Of a stretch of 64,000 bases of DNA, positions 43,824-54,443 are shown piece by piece. This DNA is from Thuidium tamariscinum (lineage: Eukaryota > Streptophyta > Bryopsida > Hypnales > Thuidiaceae). A program made the translations under genes and the position numbers. The stretch lies in contig OX344757.2 of NCBI GenBank assembly GCA_947034885.2, forward strand, positions 22,562,001-22,626,000, written 5' to 3'. A model generated the notes under the pieces. The model worked only from the letters and a program-made list of their open reading frames with translations, ran no database searches and was not told the origin of the DNA. Every line of letters begins with the position of its first letter. Position 1 is the first letter of the stretch.

Positions 43824-44331
43824 GTTGCAACAAGTAGTACTACAATCTGCTCCACAACCTACCCAAGTGACATCAATGTCATTCCCCGGACAATCATCAT
43901 TGGAAGCGCATACACGCAATACCGGAGGGAAACGACGGCGTATTAGAAGGGTTGATGAAAGGACACAAGGGAATCCAAAACGTGCTAACCATGTTGTTCA
44001 CAAATATAACATGGCGGTGGAGGGCTCTACGCAAAGAGTTGGGCAATCAAGTACTGGAGGTCGGCCTCCTTTATCTATTATTGATGGCACTACAGATGCA
44101 ACGAGGCCTACAAAACGGTTAGTACGAGTTGAAAATGTAGGAGGTATAGATGTTCAGGTGCGAAATTTGCACTCAGAGGTAGAACGTGAAATACAAGCTG
44201 AGCCAATATTGAGAGAGGATGACGAGAATGAAAGCTCGGATGGCAATAGAGGCAGTGGCGAGTCAAATGGAGAAACAGACCCTAATGTCGATGAAGTTGA
44301 GGGTGATTCGGATTTTTCACCAAGTGATTAA
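43824..44331 (+). CDS. Probable 3' exon of the hAT-like gene (acidic tail)
   Basis: About 168 codons, open from the acceptor-like CTAG at 43823 to TAA at 44331. It encodes LQQVVLQSAPQPTQ, a basic patch (GGKRRRIRR) and a strongly acidic end (EDDENESSDGN, DEVEGDSDFSPSD). No domain. The frame has no ATG near its start, which supports it being an exon rather than a separate gene. Confidence 0.45.
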
Positions 44332-45834
44332 ATGTGCAAGCAGCAGTCTTGAGAAAAAAAAAGTATTATAAAGATCTTCGACAAATGTTTTGTATTGAAG
44401 ATTAGAAGTAGAAGTTTATAGGCTAGTACCTTATGTGTGAGCATTTTGTAGTGCTTCATTAGATAATTATACATGTTATAGCGAGACTCACATAAATCCA
44501 TATTATTATTTGTATTTGAAAGTAATTAGTTGATGGTAGTAGGCAATTTCAAAATAGCAACGCAGACAAATCTTTTTTTGTAGACTCTTTGAAGTATAAT
44601 GATAATACATAAGTTATGAGTTTATTATCACTATTTTGATTTTGAGTACTACTGATTTGTATTTCATTAATGTAAAGTCCTTAGACATCCGTTTTTGAAT
44701 TGGAGAAGAAGAAATGAGTTACAAAATTCTCATCCTTCATTGTTCAGAATTATGTAGTAGGGAACTCATTATGATTTTGTAGCACTTCCAATGGTTTTGA
44801 ACAGGGTTTAGAAGTACCTAAGTGTAAATCCTTGAGAATCATTTGGGATCTTTTAAATCAAGAGTAGATTAATAGATAGGGCCAATTAATCTCTACCCAC
44901 TCAAACACCATTTTTTAGCAACCTGGCAATTTTGGGCTATTCACTATGAATGGAGATTTTATTATATTCTTTCGAAATTTTCAAACAATATGTGTCCAAT
45001 GAGTAGCTTTGAGGCCCAACAATGTTCATAGCTTTTGACAACATGTTTTAAAAGTTATGGCATAATATGTCACTTCTTTAATTCATTTAATTAGTGGATA
45101 CTGGATAGTACGGGTAGTCGGGTAGAAACAAAAAATTCTTTAAAAATAATTTTTATAAGAAGTAAAACATTGATATTGGTTTATTAGATTTCTACCTAAG
45201 TGCAAAGCTTTGAATCATTTGATTTTGATCAATGAGTCAAAAGTTATGTCGAGTTTTAGTAGGAGTATTTTGTGACTAGTTATAGAATCTCTACACTACA
45301 AAAGAAGCAGTTCTTGATCCTTTATTAAATTTAGTTTTTTACATTTGGAATAATAAATAAATAGTAGGTGTAGATTGTTTATTATAATATTTTAACCATT
45401 GGGATTGGCATTTTCCAATTCTATGAATCAATTGTTCACAATTTGGTATTTTAGCTCTTTTCTACTTCTTTCTAGTTATTATAATCTTTTATACGTTGTA
45501 CAATTGACAATTCTAAATGATTTGAAATTTCTTGAGCACGTAGCCAACTTGCCTTCAAGGATGAATTCAAAGTGTATCAAGCAATTTGAACTTTTTTTTC
45601 ATACAAGTGTAACCTTGTGAAGTGTAGCTTCCAGTATTTTAGCATTGTTAAAAAAAAAATTTGTAACTTGAAATGGAAATATGTTGCAATCTGTATGGTG
45701 GAAAATTCTGAAAGTTTTTCTATATCTTTTCAAACAAGATTACTATAAGAATATAAGATCCTAAGGTTGCATGTGTTAAAAAAAATGTTTTTTCCCCTAA
45801 GTCTTGGTGCATGAAGTAGAAATCTCATTGCCAC
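44332..45834. other. Intergenic region with a decayed TTAA-family relative
   Basis: No gene. 44895-45780 aligns with the interior of the element at 17483 (TTTAGCAACCTGGCAATTTTGGGC against TTTGGCAACATAGCAATTTCGGGC; ATGTGTCCAATGAGTAG against ATGTGTCCAAGGAGTAC), but its termini have decayed. Confidence 0.55.
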
Positions 45835-45985
45835 CCTAAACCCGCAGTCGCCCCTCACCCGAGTTCGCAGTCCTCTAGGACCCGCGGTCGCCCATTGGAA
45901 CCCACACCCGAGGTCGCGCACGGGAACCCGCACCCGAGGTCGCCCTAAAGCCGCAGTCGCCCTCTCTTCACCCGCAGGCGCCTTA
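45835..45985 (+). repeat. GC-rich GCGGTCGCC array without a recognised gene
   Basis: Short array on the plus strand (CCCGCAGTCGCC, CCCGAGTTCGC, CCCGCGGTCGCC, CCCGAGGTCGC twice). It lies at the left edge of the GC-rich island; nothing downstream matches the A-D or K families. Confidence 0.8.
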
Positions 45986-46485
45986 AACCCTTTCCACGTC
46001 ATTGTCCAAAGCCTGCCACGTATGCCAAATCCATTTACTATAGGGTAATTTTTTTTTACCTTACTCGACGGGCTGCGACGGGGTAGCGACATGTTGTCAC
46101 CTGCGACACGCGACGTCAGACGTCCAACACGACACTAAAACCCAAAAATATGTCCGACAAGAAAACCCTGGCACAGTCTGAAGATGACGACGGCTCTCGT
46201 TGCGAACGTGGAAGAGAGAGAATGCAGGCCTTGCCAATGTTCCCCCATATCGGGAGGGCAAGAGGACGAACCCCGTATCGTGCGTGCGGACGCGGGGGCT
46301 GCTAACACAATCGCCACCCGTTCTGGACCCACTTCCTGGGAGTTTTGAACAACAAGCACAGGAAGACGTGCTTGGGAATTGGGATATCATCTCGTGCAGG
46401 GCGAGAATGCCGGAAGAGGAGAGCCCGTCCGAATGTCGGCCTGGTCTACCAAGTGCAACCTTGCGTCTCCCCGTCCGAATGTCGC

Positions 46486-47303
46486 CATATTCAAGGTAAC
46501 TCCACCTCTGGCAAGGAAGATGGTGGCCAACGGCATGGACTGCACTTCTCCATCCAAACGGGACTTCCAGAGCAACGTAGGTCCAATGCATTGCCTACCA
46601 ACTCCATTGCCAAAGGCGGAGTTGCCGCTGAAGTGATCTTGTTCAGTCTCCACGAATCCGCTCGATCGATGCAAATCGACAGCAAGCCGTCTTCGTGTGG
46701 TCGACGCATAATCCAAGCCCGCGTTTCAGAATGCGCGGTCCGAACTGCAGAGCCACATGCTGCGACCATCGTGGGATGGACATGCACGGATTAGAACGCG
46801 CGGCCTGAAGAGTCCAGAGGACCAGAGGATTAGAACGCGCGGCCTGAAGAGTCCTGAAGACCAGCGGAGTAGAGGCTGCGCAGACTGAGAGGTCGTTAGA
46901 AGTGCATCTCTCCTCGATTACCCTAAGCGAAGGCGGACAAGAAATTAGAAATACGACATTCGGTACATACATAGATAGAAGCTGTCGTAGGAAAACAAAC
47001 CTGGAACACGCGTCGTCCGAATGTCCACTCGATCCACCGACTGGATCTTCGCGACTTCCCATATGAAAGTCGCCATATTCAAGGTAACCCCACCTCTGAC
47101 AAGGGAGGTGGTTGCCAACGGCATGGAATGCACCTCTCCATCCAAACTTGGCTTCCAGAGCAACGTAGATCCAATGCATCGACAACCATCTCCCTCGCCA
47201 GAGGCGGAGTTGCCGTTGAAGTTCCCTTGTTCTAGCTGTCTCCGCGAATCCGCCTTGTCGACGCAGATTGGCAGCAAGCTGTCTTTGTGTGGTCGACGCA
47301 TAG
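46486..47303 (+). repeat. Direct duplication within the GC island
   Basis: Two copies of about 230 bases, 46486-46716 and 47078-47303, both starting CATATTCAAGGTAAC and ending near GTGTGGTCGACGCATA. Roughly 80-85 percent identical by eye. Confidence 0.75.
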
Positions 47304-47559
47304 CACTCCGAGGAAGCGAACGCAATGGCTATCACATTATCAGGTGCAACATTAGGCACTTTGGCAATGATTTTCGTACGACCGTGGACGTTTGCCTCCA
47401 CGTTCTTGGGGCGTGGAGGAGCTGCAAACTTGAACGGCAGTGGAGCATTGTTCACGTCCGAGAGGCTCATGACGTCATTCAAGCGTCTTCCTCTTCGCAT
47501 CGACGGTGGATGCCAGCAGCGATAATAGGGTACGTCTATCGGCGTTTGTGGAGCTGTGC

Positions 47560-48110
47560 GTGCAACAAGGACGACGTTCGCGCGGACGCGAACTTGATCG
47601 AGTGCAGCATGCAGCGATTGGGCAGGATCCCATGCAAGTCTTCCGTCACCGCCCCCCACTTTGTTGTAGGAGACGTGGAGCTGTCCCATTCAATGGGTCT
47701 GAAGCTCGGCGTCTGGAGTTCAAGCGCGGGACGCTCCTCGGCCATCCCCGACGAGGCGAGCGAGTTCACGTGCATCGGTACACGTCCGACACCGCACAAT
47801 CACATCCGAAGGACACTCGTTCGTCGAAGGTAATTGTGCGGCACCGGACATGGACGACGCACTTGAACTTGCCCGGCCACTCGGGGCCTGGCCGGCAAGT
47901 GGTCCGCCAAAGAAGTCGAGACTCCGAGTTTCATACCCATAGAACAAGGCAGCACCACGTTGCAAAATGGAGGGCCATGATGGGAAGACTTGCACAAGGT
48001 CCCTCGTTGCGGAGGATGACGGACACGGGCAAGGCGAACGTGTTTTGGGTTGCCCGTCGTGCTCCGTGAGAGCCGCGAGATACGTGCCGACGCCAACGTC
48101 TCCCATCGTC
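47560..48110. repeat. Inverted duplication within the GC island
   Basis: 47560-47824 and 47828-48110 are related in reverse orientation around about 47826: ATGGGTCTGAAGCTCGGCGTCTG in the left arm, ATGGGTATGAAACTCGGAGTCT in the minus strand of the right arm; CACAATCACATCCGAAGGAC against CACAATTACCTTCGACGAAC next to the centre. Confidence 0.65.
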
Positions 48111-49581
48111 GCTGCCGGGTTCCACCCGGAGGCCATCATGACGCCGGCTGTCCGTGCGGATACCTTCAAGTTCGCAAGCCGACAAACAGTGACCCGAAAT
48201 GTGAATCACGGATTGGCTTCCTCGGAGTGCTCTGCAACGACCAAAGTAAGACGTGTCTGGGATATGATCTCTACGATGAAGACTATTCGGGTGCGATGCT
48301 CATTTCATGTTATTGTCGCTCGAGCGCGTGACTGGAATCGAGGAGGCGAAGGAATGCACTAGTAAGATCTAACGTCCATCAATGTACGGTCAGCGGATCA
48401 GGCGAAGAGGTCTACGAGAGGGCAAGGAACAGACTGATGCAGCTGCCATACAACTACGCACCATGCAGCGGCCAGGATGGGTGTCACACTCCATTGCGTT
48501 TTTCATGCGACGAATAATGTTAGAACAACGGGTCCCCAGTCAAATGTAGATGAAAATGTATGTCAAATTAGTGATGCAAACGAAATGCAATGCAAATCAC
48601 AATATTGTCATCATAAGTGCATCCACGTTGGAATGGTAACGAGGTTGCACGTCCTACTGAACGCTAAGGGGGAAAAACTACTAGCTAAACAAGACAAGGA
48701 TATAAAGAGTCCACGAGGGGATCCCAGTTTCTTCGCTGATGCACGGTCTGCGGTGGAGTCATGATTACGACAACCCGAGACCGTGGAAGCGTCAAGGGGT
48801 TGAGGCTAGTCATCCTATGCTGAATTTGACGCGAGGAAGGTTTTTGCCGACATCGTCCGTCACGACGTCCGTGGACGAGGACACGGCGCGATAGTGGCGA
48901 CTCCCTCCGCGATAGAGCCCACGGTTCAGAACGCGCGGCCTGAACCGCACGCCGCCCGCGGGCCTACACGGGAGGACATCCACAGATCCCGCGCGAGTCG
49001 CTGCACCTGCGAGAGTCAACGATCAGCTAGCGCTCAGTACCCCTTCCCAGACGACCCACATATTCCGACGTGCAATAAAAGAACATCCCAGTGGACTCGG
49101 AGACGAGAGACTGAAGCCATCCAGCCATCCACCATCCCATGCAGAAGATCCAAAAGGAAGGACGACCGGACGAGGAGGTGCAGAGATAGAGAACAAACTT
49201 GAGGAAATCTTCCAATGGACGGGGGATTTCTTCAGAGCTTGAACGGAGTCCTAGACCGCCTGAGTGGAGGACTCCTGACCGCAACGACGACATCATCGAG
49301 AAGCATACCTGGGTATTTTTTTACCGTGGGGCCGAATCCCGCATACCGTGCGCCCAACGGGAGCGGTGCACGTCCGCGGTGCCGTGGCCGAGTGGTCGTG
49401 CTTCAAGGAGGAGCCAACGTCGCGTCGTCCCCGGTGTCCTGAGGGACGGAGCAGCCTTCGAAGGAGCCCACCCCTTCCGCCATTCGCGTCCGGCGCCGCT
49501 TGGAGCGAGCGGCCATCGCGACGCCCTCCGGCACGCCCTGGTCACCCCCGACGTATATGCGTCGTCGGATCTGCACAAGCA

Positions 49582-50505
49582 TCACGTTTTCCTCGAGGGA
49601 TGAGTGACCGCTCTCCTCTTAAAGAAAGGACCGCTCCTTTTCGCAGTGTAACTTCCGACGAAGTCCAAATAGTCCAAGACGAGATCACTGTCCCTCGACC
49701 GAGCTAACTTGACTACTCTCATTCCCAGTTCCGTCTGGGTCCAGGTTTTGTCGAGCCGTCCGAAGTAAGGGGGGGTTTCCGACAGGTATTGGGACATGCT
49801 TCGCCCGGATTCCAGGAGGCCCGCCAGGTACAGGCGTAGAGAGCAGTTGAGGAAACTGTCCGTCGCGCTGCCAATGAAGGTCAGAGGGAATATGGCGTTG
49901 TGAATGGGGTTGAGGATGGTACTCTCCGGGCTGGACTCGATGAGCAGGGTGTTGGTCGCGTTGGCCCTGAAAGCGCTCGCGCGGAACCTGGGGTCGCCCT
50001 AGACGACCTTGTGCAACACCTTGAGCCGCAACAGCCCCCCGGGATGGTTTGGAAAGGCCAACCAGGTATTCTTCTCGACCTTCTTGTCGAGAAACGTGTT
50101 CGCCGGGTGCGCCGGGCAGCCGAGGAGGGGAAACTCCGGGTACGGCGAGCACTCGCAGGTCCACCACGCGCGCCTCTCCACCAGGGTGGTGCAGTCCTCC
50201 ATGGTGAGGATGGACATCGTACTGACGTCCCTGTCCCGGAAGAGGAACTTCACCATGGGCCTCGCGACGTCCCCCGGCAGTCGGGTCCAAATGCCCACGC
50301 GGAACCTCTTGGACAATCCGCTGAGGAAGTGGCGCACCTCGGGTCGACAGTACAGGGCGTACTCCCCGAAGACGTGACGGCGCGCGGGATCGAAATCCGC
50401 CTCGGAAGGCTGCGCGGCCAAGGCGACGGGGGCACGCGGAGCTGGACCGACGTGCTCGACGTGGCACAAGACCCCCTCCACTTCCAGGAGGACGAAATAA
50501 CTCAT
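49582..50505 (-). pseudogene. FCP1/NIF (HAD) phosphatase-like gene, catalytic residues lost, in-frame TAG
   Basis: The frame from ATG 50505 reads FVLLEVEGVLCHVEH, YALYCRPEVRHFLSGLSKRF, VGIWTR and ANTFLDKKVEKNTWL, then TAG at 50001-49999. The same frame continues with DPRFRASAF, NTLLIESSPESTILNPIHNA, IFPLTFIG and LRLYLAGLLESG to a stop at 49582. These are the blocks of plant FCP1/NIF-like HAD proteins. In active members the first block holds DxDx(T/V) and the later one DDSP; here they are EVEG and ESSP, so both Asp pairs are gone and the protein cannot use the usual mechanism. The frame is open upstream to about 50620 (VLEIPTQGEGH), so the ATG is not certain. GC-rich, unlike other genes in the window. 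Pseudoenzyme or pseudogene. Confidence 0.75.
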
Positions 50506-50816
50506 GCGCGGGAGGCGAGGGGAAGGGATCGCCGGGGGTACCGGCGGTGGTGCCTGCGCGTCCGAATGCCCCTCTCCTTGAGTAGGGATTTCTAAAACGG
50601 GCGAGGCGGAAGAAAAAACTAAGACGCAATTGCGAACGACGGAGACGGTCCATCATCACATCAAAGGCACGAAGACGCGACACATTGCAAAAGGCGTGCA
50701 GTCTAGAGCGCGCGTTCTAAACACATCGCCCGTCGTGCGGCGCAAGCCGGGGACGCATGCAGTTTAGAACGCGCGCCCTGAAACATCCCCCGTCTATGTG
50801 GGCATCCTGTCAATAC

Positions 50817-51386
50817 TTACAAACTACGCGGGGAGGAGTATGGGAGGACAACAGAGTGCGGGTGGGAGTGGGGAGAGGCATTGTGGCTCACCCTCGTCGG
50901 CGCATCCGCCGGAGCCGTGCGGATTGGAGGGGACTCGCGTGCACCAATCGACGGAGCGAGCTGCGGTTCCGCTGCAGGGAAGACCCGTGTCGTTTCTTTA
51001 CTTTCTACTTCGGGAGGCACCGCCTGCAAGGTGGCGGGAGGGATCATCGTCCAGGGCCCGTCGACTTCTTCCTCAAACGGGGTCGCGAGCGAGCCATCCA
51101 ATGCGTGCGGAGGTGCAGTCATCCAAGGTCCCCCGACGTCGACCTCCACTGGAAGCGGCGGAAGGACATCCGTAGCGACGGGCGTCCGCAAAGCGTTGTC
51201 CACTTCCACGTCACGGGGGCTGGGTGGAGCGACGTCCACGGACAAGGAGAGCTTTTCGGGGGCTTGGCAGTGTGGGGCTTCATCGAGGCCGGTCAGGTGG
51301 ATGGTTGGGATTCTCGTCGGATCGAGCGTGCCAGGGGAGTGCAACGGGTGTGGATGCGGGGGCTTCACGGGGAGGTTGGTGTCCAT
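50817..51386 (-). CDS. Pro-rich N-terminal exon, probably of the FCP1/NIF-like gene
   Basis: ATG at 51386 (MDTNLPVKPPHPHP) opens a 187-codon Pro/Val-rich frame with repeated VDVGGPWMTAPP / EVDGPWTMIPP units. At its end the minus strand reads AGTTTGTAAGTATT, a strong GTAAGT donor, so the exon probably splices to the FCP1/NIF frame starting near 50620 (TCTTAG acceptor). The phases I can derive (2 against 1) do not fit that acceptor exactly, so the joint is unproven. No known domain. An overlapping plus-strand ORF (50881-51456) is Gly/Ser-rich and looks like its shadow. Confidence 0.45.
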   Translation of the reverse strand: MDTNLPVKPPHPHPLHSPGTLDPTRIPTIHLTGLDEAPHCQAPEKLSLSVDVAPPSPRDVEVDNALRTPVATDVLPPLPVEVDVGGPWMTAPPHALDGSLATPFEEEVDGPWTMIPPATLQAVPPEVESKETTRVFPAAEPQLAPSIGARESPPIRTAPADAPTRVSHNASPHSHPHSVVLPYSSPRSL

Positions 51387-52009
51387 CACAGGAGCATTCG
51401 GACCCTGGACCGAAAAAGCATACGAGTGTAACTACTTTGTCCAAAAAGAACTGTGAGGACGCGACGCAAGGGAAGTGACAACGCCATCGACAATGCAGAG
51501 CACACACACCACGAAAGCCATGCGCGTCACCAAAGCACGCACGGTACAAAACCAAAAAAATCACGTCTCATATATTACAAGAATGCACCATATTTACAAG
51601 ATGCGAGGTGCACAACAAATCAATCACAACGTCCGCACATGCCCGGGCCCAATTAACATGTCTCAAAATGGATGCCAGTGACTGAATGCCTAGAAATCCT
51701 ATGCACAAAAGAAAGAGCCGCTACGACTATGGCTCCCGCGGCTCTCTAAGACTCGCCGGGACGACCTTCGACCGGCCCGGCGTAACGCCCTCACATAGCG
51801 TCCGGGCTAACTGACAAAAAGGGAGCTATGTGGAGGGGTTACCCACCGCGGGAGTCTGATCCTGCTGCGTCGGAGATCCCACCGTGACCAGGGTTGCTTC
51901 CGTCGCGTCACATCCGTCCGTCAGGATGTCCGTCCGCTGACGTGACGGGGAGCCGAGCGTCCGTCAGGATGAAATTCACGACAGAATCCGCGACAAAGGA
52001 TGAAAAATC
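51387..52009. other. Right part of the GC island
   Basis: No supported gene. GC falls gradually after about 51500. GAGCCGC and CCGCGGCTC at about 51715-51746 form a short stem. CGTCCGTCAGGATG recurs at about 51915 and 51958. Confidence 0.4.
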
Positions 52010-52345
52010 GTGACAGCGGTCATGGACGACCTCCGTGGACGGCCTGGAAGGACGTGCTCGGTGGACAGTTCCGATGGACGGTCCTGGCTGACTGGACGGC
52101 TTGGATGGACACTCTGGGTTCTGCGGACGGTCCAGATCCGGTGGACGGTTTTAGGGGACGGCCCCGATGGACAGGATGTCCAGTGGACGGCCTGGACGGA
52201 CGCCTCCAGATCGACGGTCTGGGTACGGTCTATGCTTGGGAAGGACGGCTTGGATTGAGAGGAAGGTTGGACGGCCTGGGTTCGATGGACAGCCTGGCCG
52301 TGCCGTCGACGGTCAGGATGGACAGCCTGGGCTCCGTGGACTGGA
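52010..52345 (+). repeat. GACGG-type GC array
   Basis: Irregular repeats of GTGGACGG, CGATGGACGG, CTGGACGGCC and GTGGACGGTTTTAGGGGACGG on the plus strand. Same vocabulary as the arrays before gene D and K2, but no gene of those families follows directly on the plus strand. Confidence 0.8.
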
Positions 52346-52429
52346 ACTCTTTATTTGTAAGACTTAAAAGTCTGAGTTCATATTCGCAATCAAAATTTTC
52401 TCATTAGTCTATGAGGTTTAACCATCTCT

Positions 52430-53770
52430 CAAAAAATAATTTCCCATGGTTTTGTATTTTAGGCCTTCCATAGTCTAAATATAATATATATTCTGTATTT
52501 AAAAAAAAGGTTTTGGTGGTTTGAATCAAAAAAAAGGAAATGGTTTGAATGAAAATAACGTTAATGGTTTGGAATTGTGAATAAAAAAAAATGTAAAACT
52601 AGTTTTGAAAAAAAATGTGTTAATTGTTCGAATAAAAAAATTATGGAAATGGTTTGAATAAAAAAAACGTTAATGGTTTGAAATGTTGAATGAAAAAAAA
52701 ATATAGAAAGGGTTGGGAAAAAAATGTGTTAATGGCTCAACCAAAAAAATTTGGAAATGGGTTGGGAAAAAAATGTGATTAGGGTTTGACTAAAAGAAAT
52801 ATGGAAATGGGTTGAAATGTTGGAAAAACAAATTTAGAAATGGTTTGGAGAAAAAATGTGTTAATTGTTTGACTAGAATAAATATGGAAATGGTTTAGGG
52901 TAAAAAAATGGCCAAGTTTTGAGTAAAGAAAAACGGTAATGGTATAGGGTGTTAGAAAGAAAAATATAGAAATGGTTTGGAAAAAAGATGGGTTAATGGT
53001 TCGACTAAAAAAAATATGGAAATGGTTTGAATCAAAGAAAAAGAAAAAGGAAATGCTTTGAATTAAAAAAAAGTTAATAATTTGAAATGTTGAATACAAA
53101 AAAATATAGAAATGGTTTGGAAAAAAAATGTGTTCATGTTTCGACTAAAAAATATATGAAAATGCTTCGAATAAAAAAAAATATGGAAATGGGTTGAATA
53201 AAAAAAAAGGCAATGGTTTGAAAGGTTGGAAAAAAACTTATAGAAAGGGTCGTGGAAAAAAATGTGTTAATGGTTTGACTAAAAAAAATATGGAAATAAG
53301 TTGGAAAGAAAATGTGTTCAGGGTTTGATTAAAAATAATATGGAAATGGTTTGAAAAAAAAAACTTTCATGGTTTGAAATGTTGAATAAAAAACATTTAG
53401 AAATGGTTTGGAAAAAAAATGTTAATGCCTTAATGGTTAAGGCTCAAATTGGAAATAGTTTGAATCAATAAAATGGGAATGCTTTGAATAAAAAAGAACG
53501 TTGATGGTTTGAAATGTGGACGACAAAAAAATATAGAAATGGTTTAAAAAAATGTGTTCATGGTTCGACTAATAAAAATATGGAAATGGGTTCAATCTAA
53601 AATATGGAAAGGGTTTGAATCTAACAAATGGAAATGGGTTAGGGTAAAAAAATGGTTATGGTTTGACATGTGGAAAAAAAAAATGGGGAAAAATGCGGTG
53701 GGAAAAACTTGGGTTAATGGTTTGATTAAAAAAATTCGAAATGGTGGGAATCAAAAACAAAAGCATATAT
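52430..53770. repeat. AT-rich degenerate tandem array (ATGGAAATGGTTTGAAT units)
   Basis: About 1.3 kb made of variants of TATGGAAATGGTTTGAATAA, TTAATGGTTTGAAATGTTGA, TATAGAAATGGTTTGGAAAA and GTGTTAATGGTTCGACTAAA, which follow each other in that order with a higher-order period of roughly 130 bases. ORFs in it are not genes. A shorter array of the same units lies inverted at 58995-59430. Confidence 0.8.
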
Positions 53771-54095
53771 ACTTGTGGCATATGTAAAAAATAGAATTTT
53801 GGCAATTTTTAAAAGTGAACTTACAAAATCTACTTTAAGTGAAAGTATGGCATTGGATTTAAATGAACTTGTTGCACATACATTTCAAGCAAACGTATTG
53901 AGTATTCTTTTCATTTGTTCATGGTTAAGTTTTCAGTTTAAGTGTTTAACAGACAATACAGTTGTACGAGAAAAATGAAAATGCTTCATTGCCCAAAAAA
54001 TGTACTTTTGCAACATGAGCAACAAACGCTCGTAAATGGTCGTCATAGCCAAATACTATTTACAATACTAATATACTATACATCCGTCTAATGGC
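53771..54095. other. Spacer between AT array and gene D
   Basis: Plain AT-rich sequence; presumably the 3' UTR region of gene D (minus strand). No gene seen. Confidence 0.4.
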
Positions 54096-54443
54096 CTAAC
54101 TCATCACCAGAAGGTATTCACCTTGTTCTGGTTCTACAATGCCTCTGCCTATACTATTTCTCAAAAAATCTTGCAATCCTTGTCTAGATTGCAAACTGTT
54201 CAACGTAGCCACTACGGTCCGATCATATCGATCGTGCAAGTAGGAAGAAATGGTTGACAACATTTGCACCTCATTGAACATAGTGTCTTCGATGAACCTC
54301 ATTTGTGCCTCATGATCCATGTCTTGGAGTATTCCGATAGGATTTCCACTGGAGTCAAAAACCACATTCTCTGGATGTGGTCGGCGCACGAACTCCTGTC
54401 GGTCCAAGTCCCAATGGCCACCAGCAAGTTGGCCAAAAAATAC
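54096..54443 (-). CDS. Gene D, in-frame continuation after TGA
   Basis: Directly after the TGA of gene D the same frame reads VFFGQLAGGHWD and then DRQEFVRRPHPENVVFDSSG, to a stop at 54098-54096. Gene A has AFFFQCLGGYFD at the same place, preceded by GRR, so the TGA replaces an Arg codon (CGA to TGA fits). An intron reading using the strong donor GGTGAGT at the stop was tested; the only suitable acceptor (GACAG) gives the wrong phase and would delete the conserved block. The tail is helical and probably C-terminal coding sequence of the ancestral gene. Confidence 0.7.
   Translation of the reverse strand, partial: VFFGQLAGGHWDLDRQEFVRRPHPENVVFDSSGNPIGILQDMDHEAQMRFIEDTMFNEVQMLSTISSYLHDRYDRTVVATLNSLQSRQGLQDFLRNSIGRGIVEPEQGEYLLVMS

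Larger units (their letters stand above)
46090..49580. other. GC-rich island with nested duplications, no identified gene
   Basis: About 3.5 kb of clearly higher GC than the surroundings. Many ORFs on both strands overlap one another and none carries a domain I know. 46486-46716 is directly repeated at 47078-47303; most changes fall at third positions of a plus-strand frame (VAIFKVTPPL, ANGMECTSPSK, GFQSNV), hinting at an old coding exon. 47560-47824 is repeated in inverted orientation at about 47828-48110. Probably pseudogene or transposon-derived sequence. Confidence 0.5.

Noticed and set aside
46643..47689. 348-codon minus-strand ORF in the GC island
   Set aside because: No recognised domain, and in the duplicated part the base changes favour a plus-strand frame, so it is not supported as a gene.
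49378..49400. tRNA-like start (GTGGCCGAGTGGTCG, resembling an A box of tRNA-Leu/Ser)
   Set aside because: No GGTTCGAnnCC B box, no anticodon arm and no closing acceptor stem within the next 100 bases.
49685..50683. 332-codon minus-strand ORF overlapping the NIF-like gene
   Set aside because: It is the shifted frame of the FCP1/NIF blocks; only the 50505-49582 frame shows conserved motifs.
46090..51900. Inserted giant-virus (NCLDV) segment as the source of the GC island
   Set aside because: The only recognisable gene matches the plant NIF-like family, including a probable splice donor; no viral hallmark gene was seen.
52430..53770. CRISPR-like or satellite centromere array
   Set aside because: Units are degenerate, without unique spacers, and the array is only 1.3 kb; no support for either reading.
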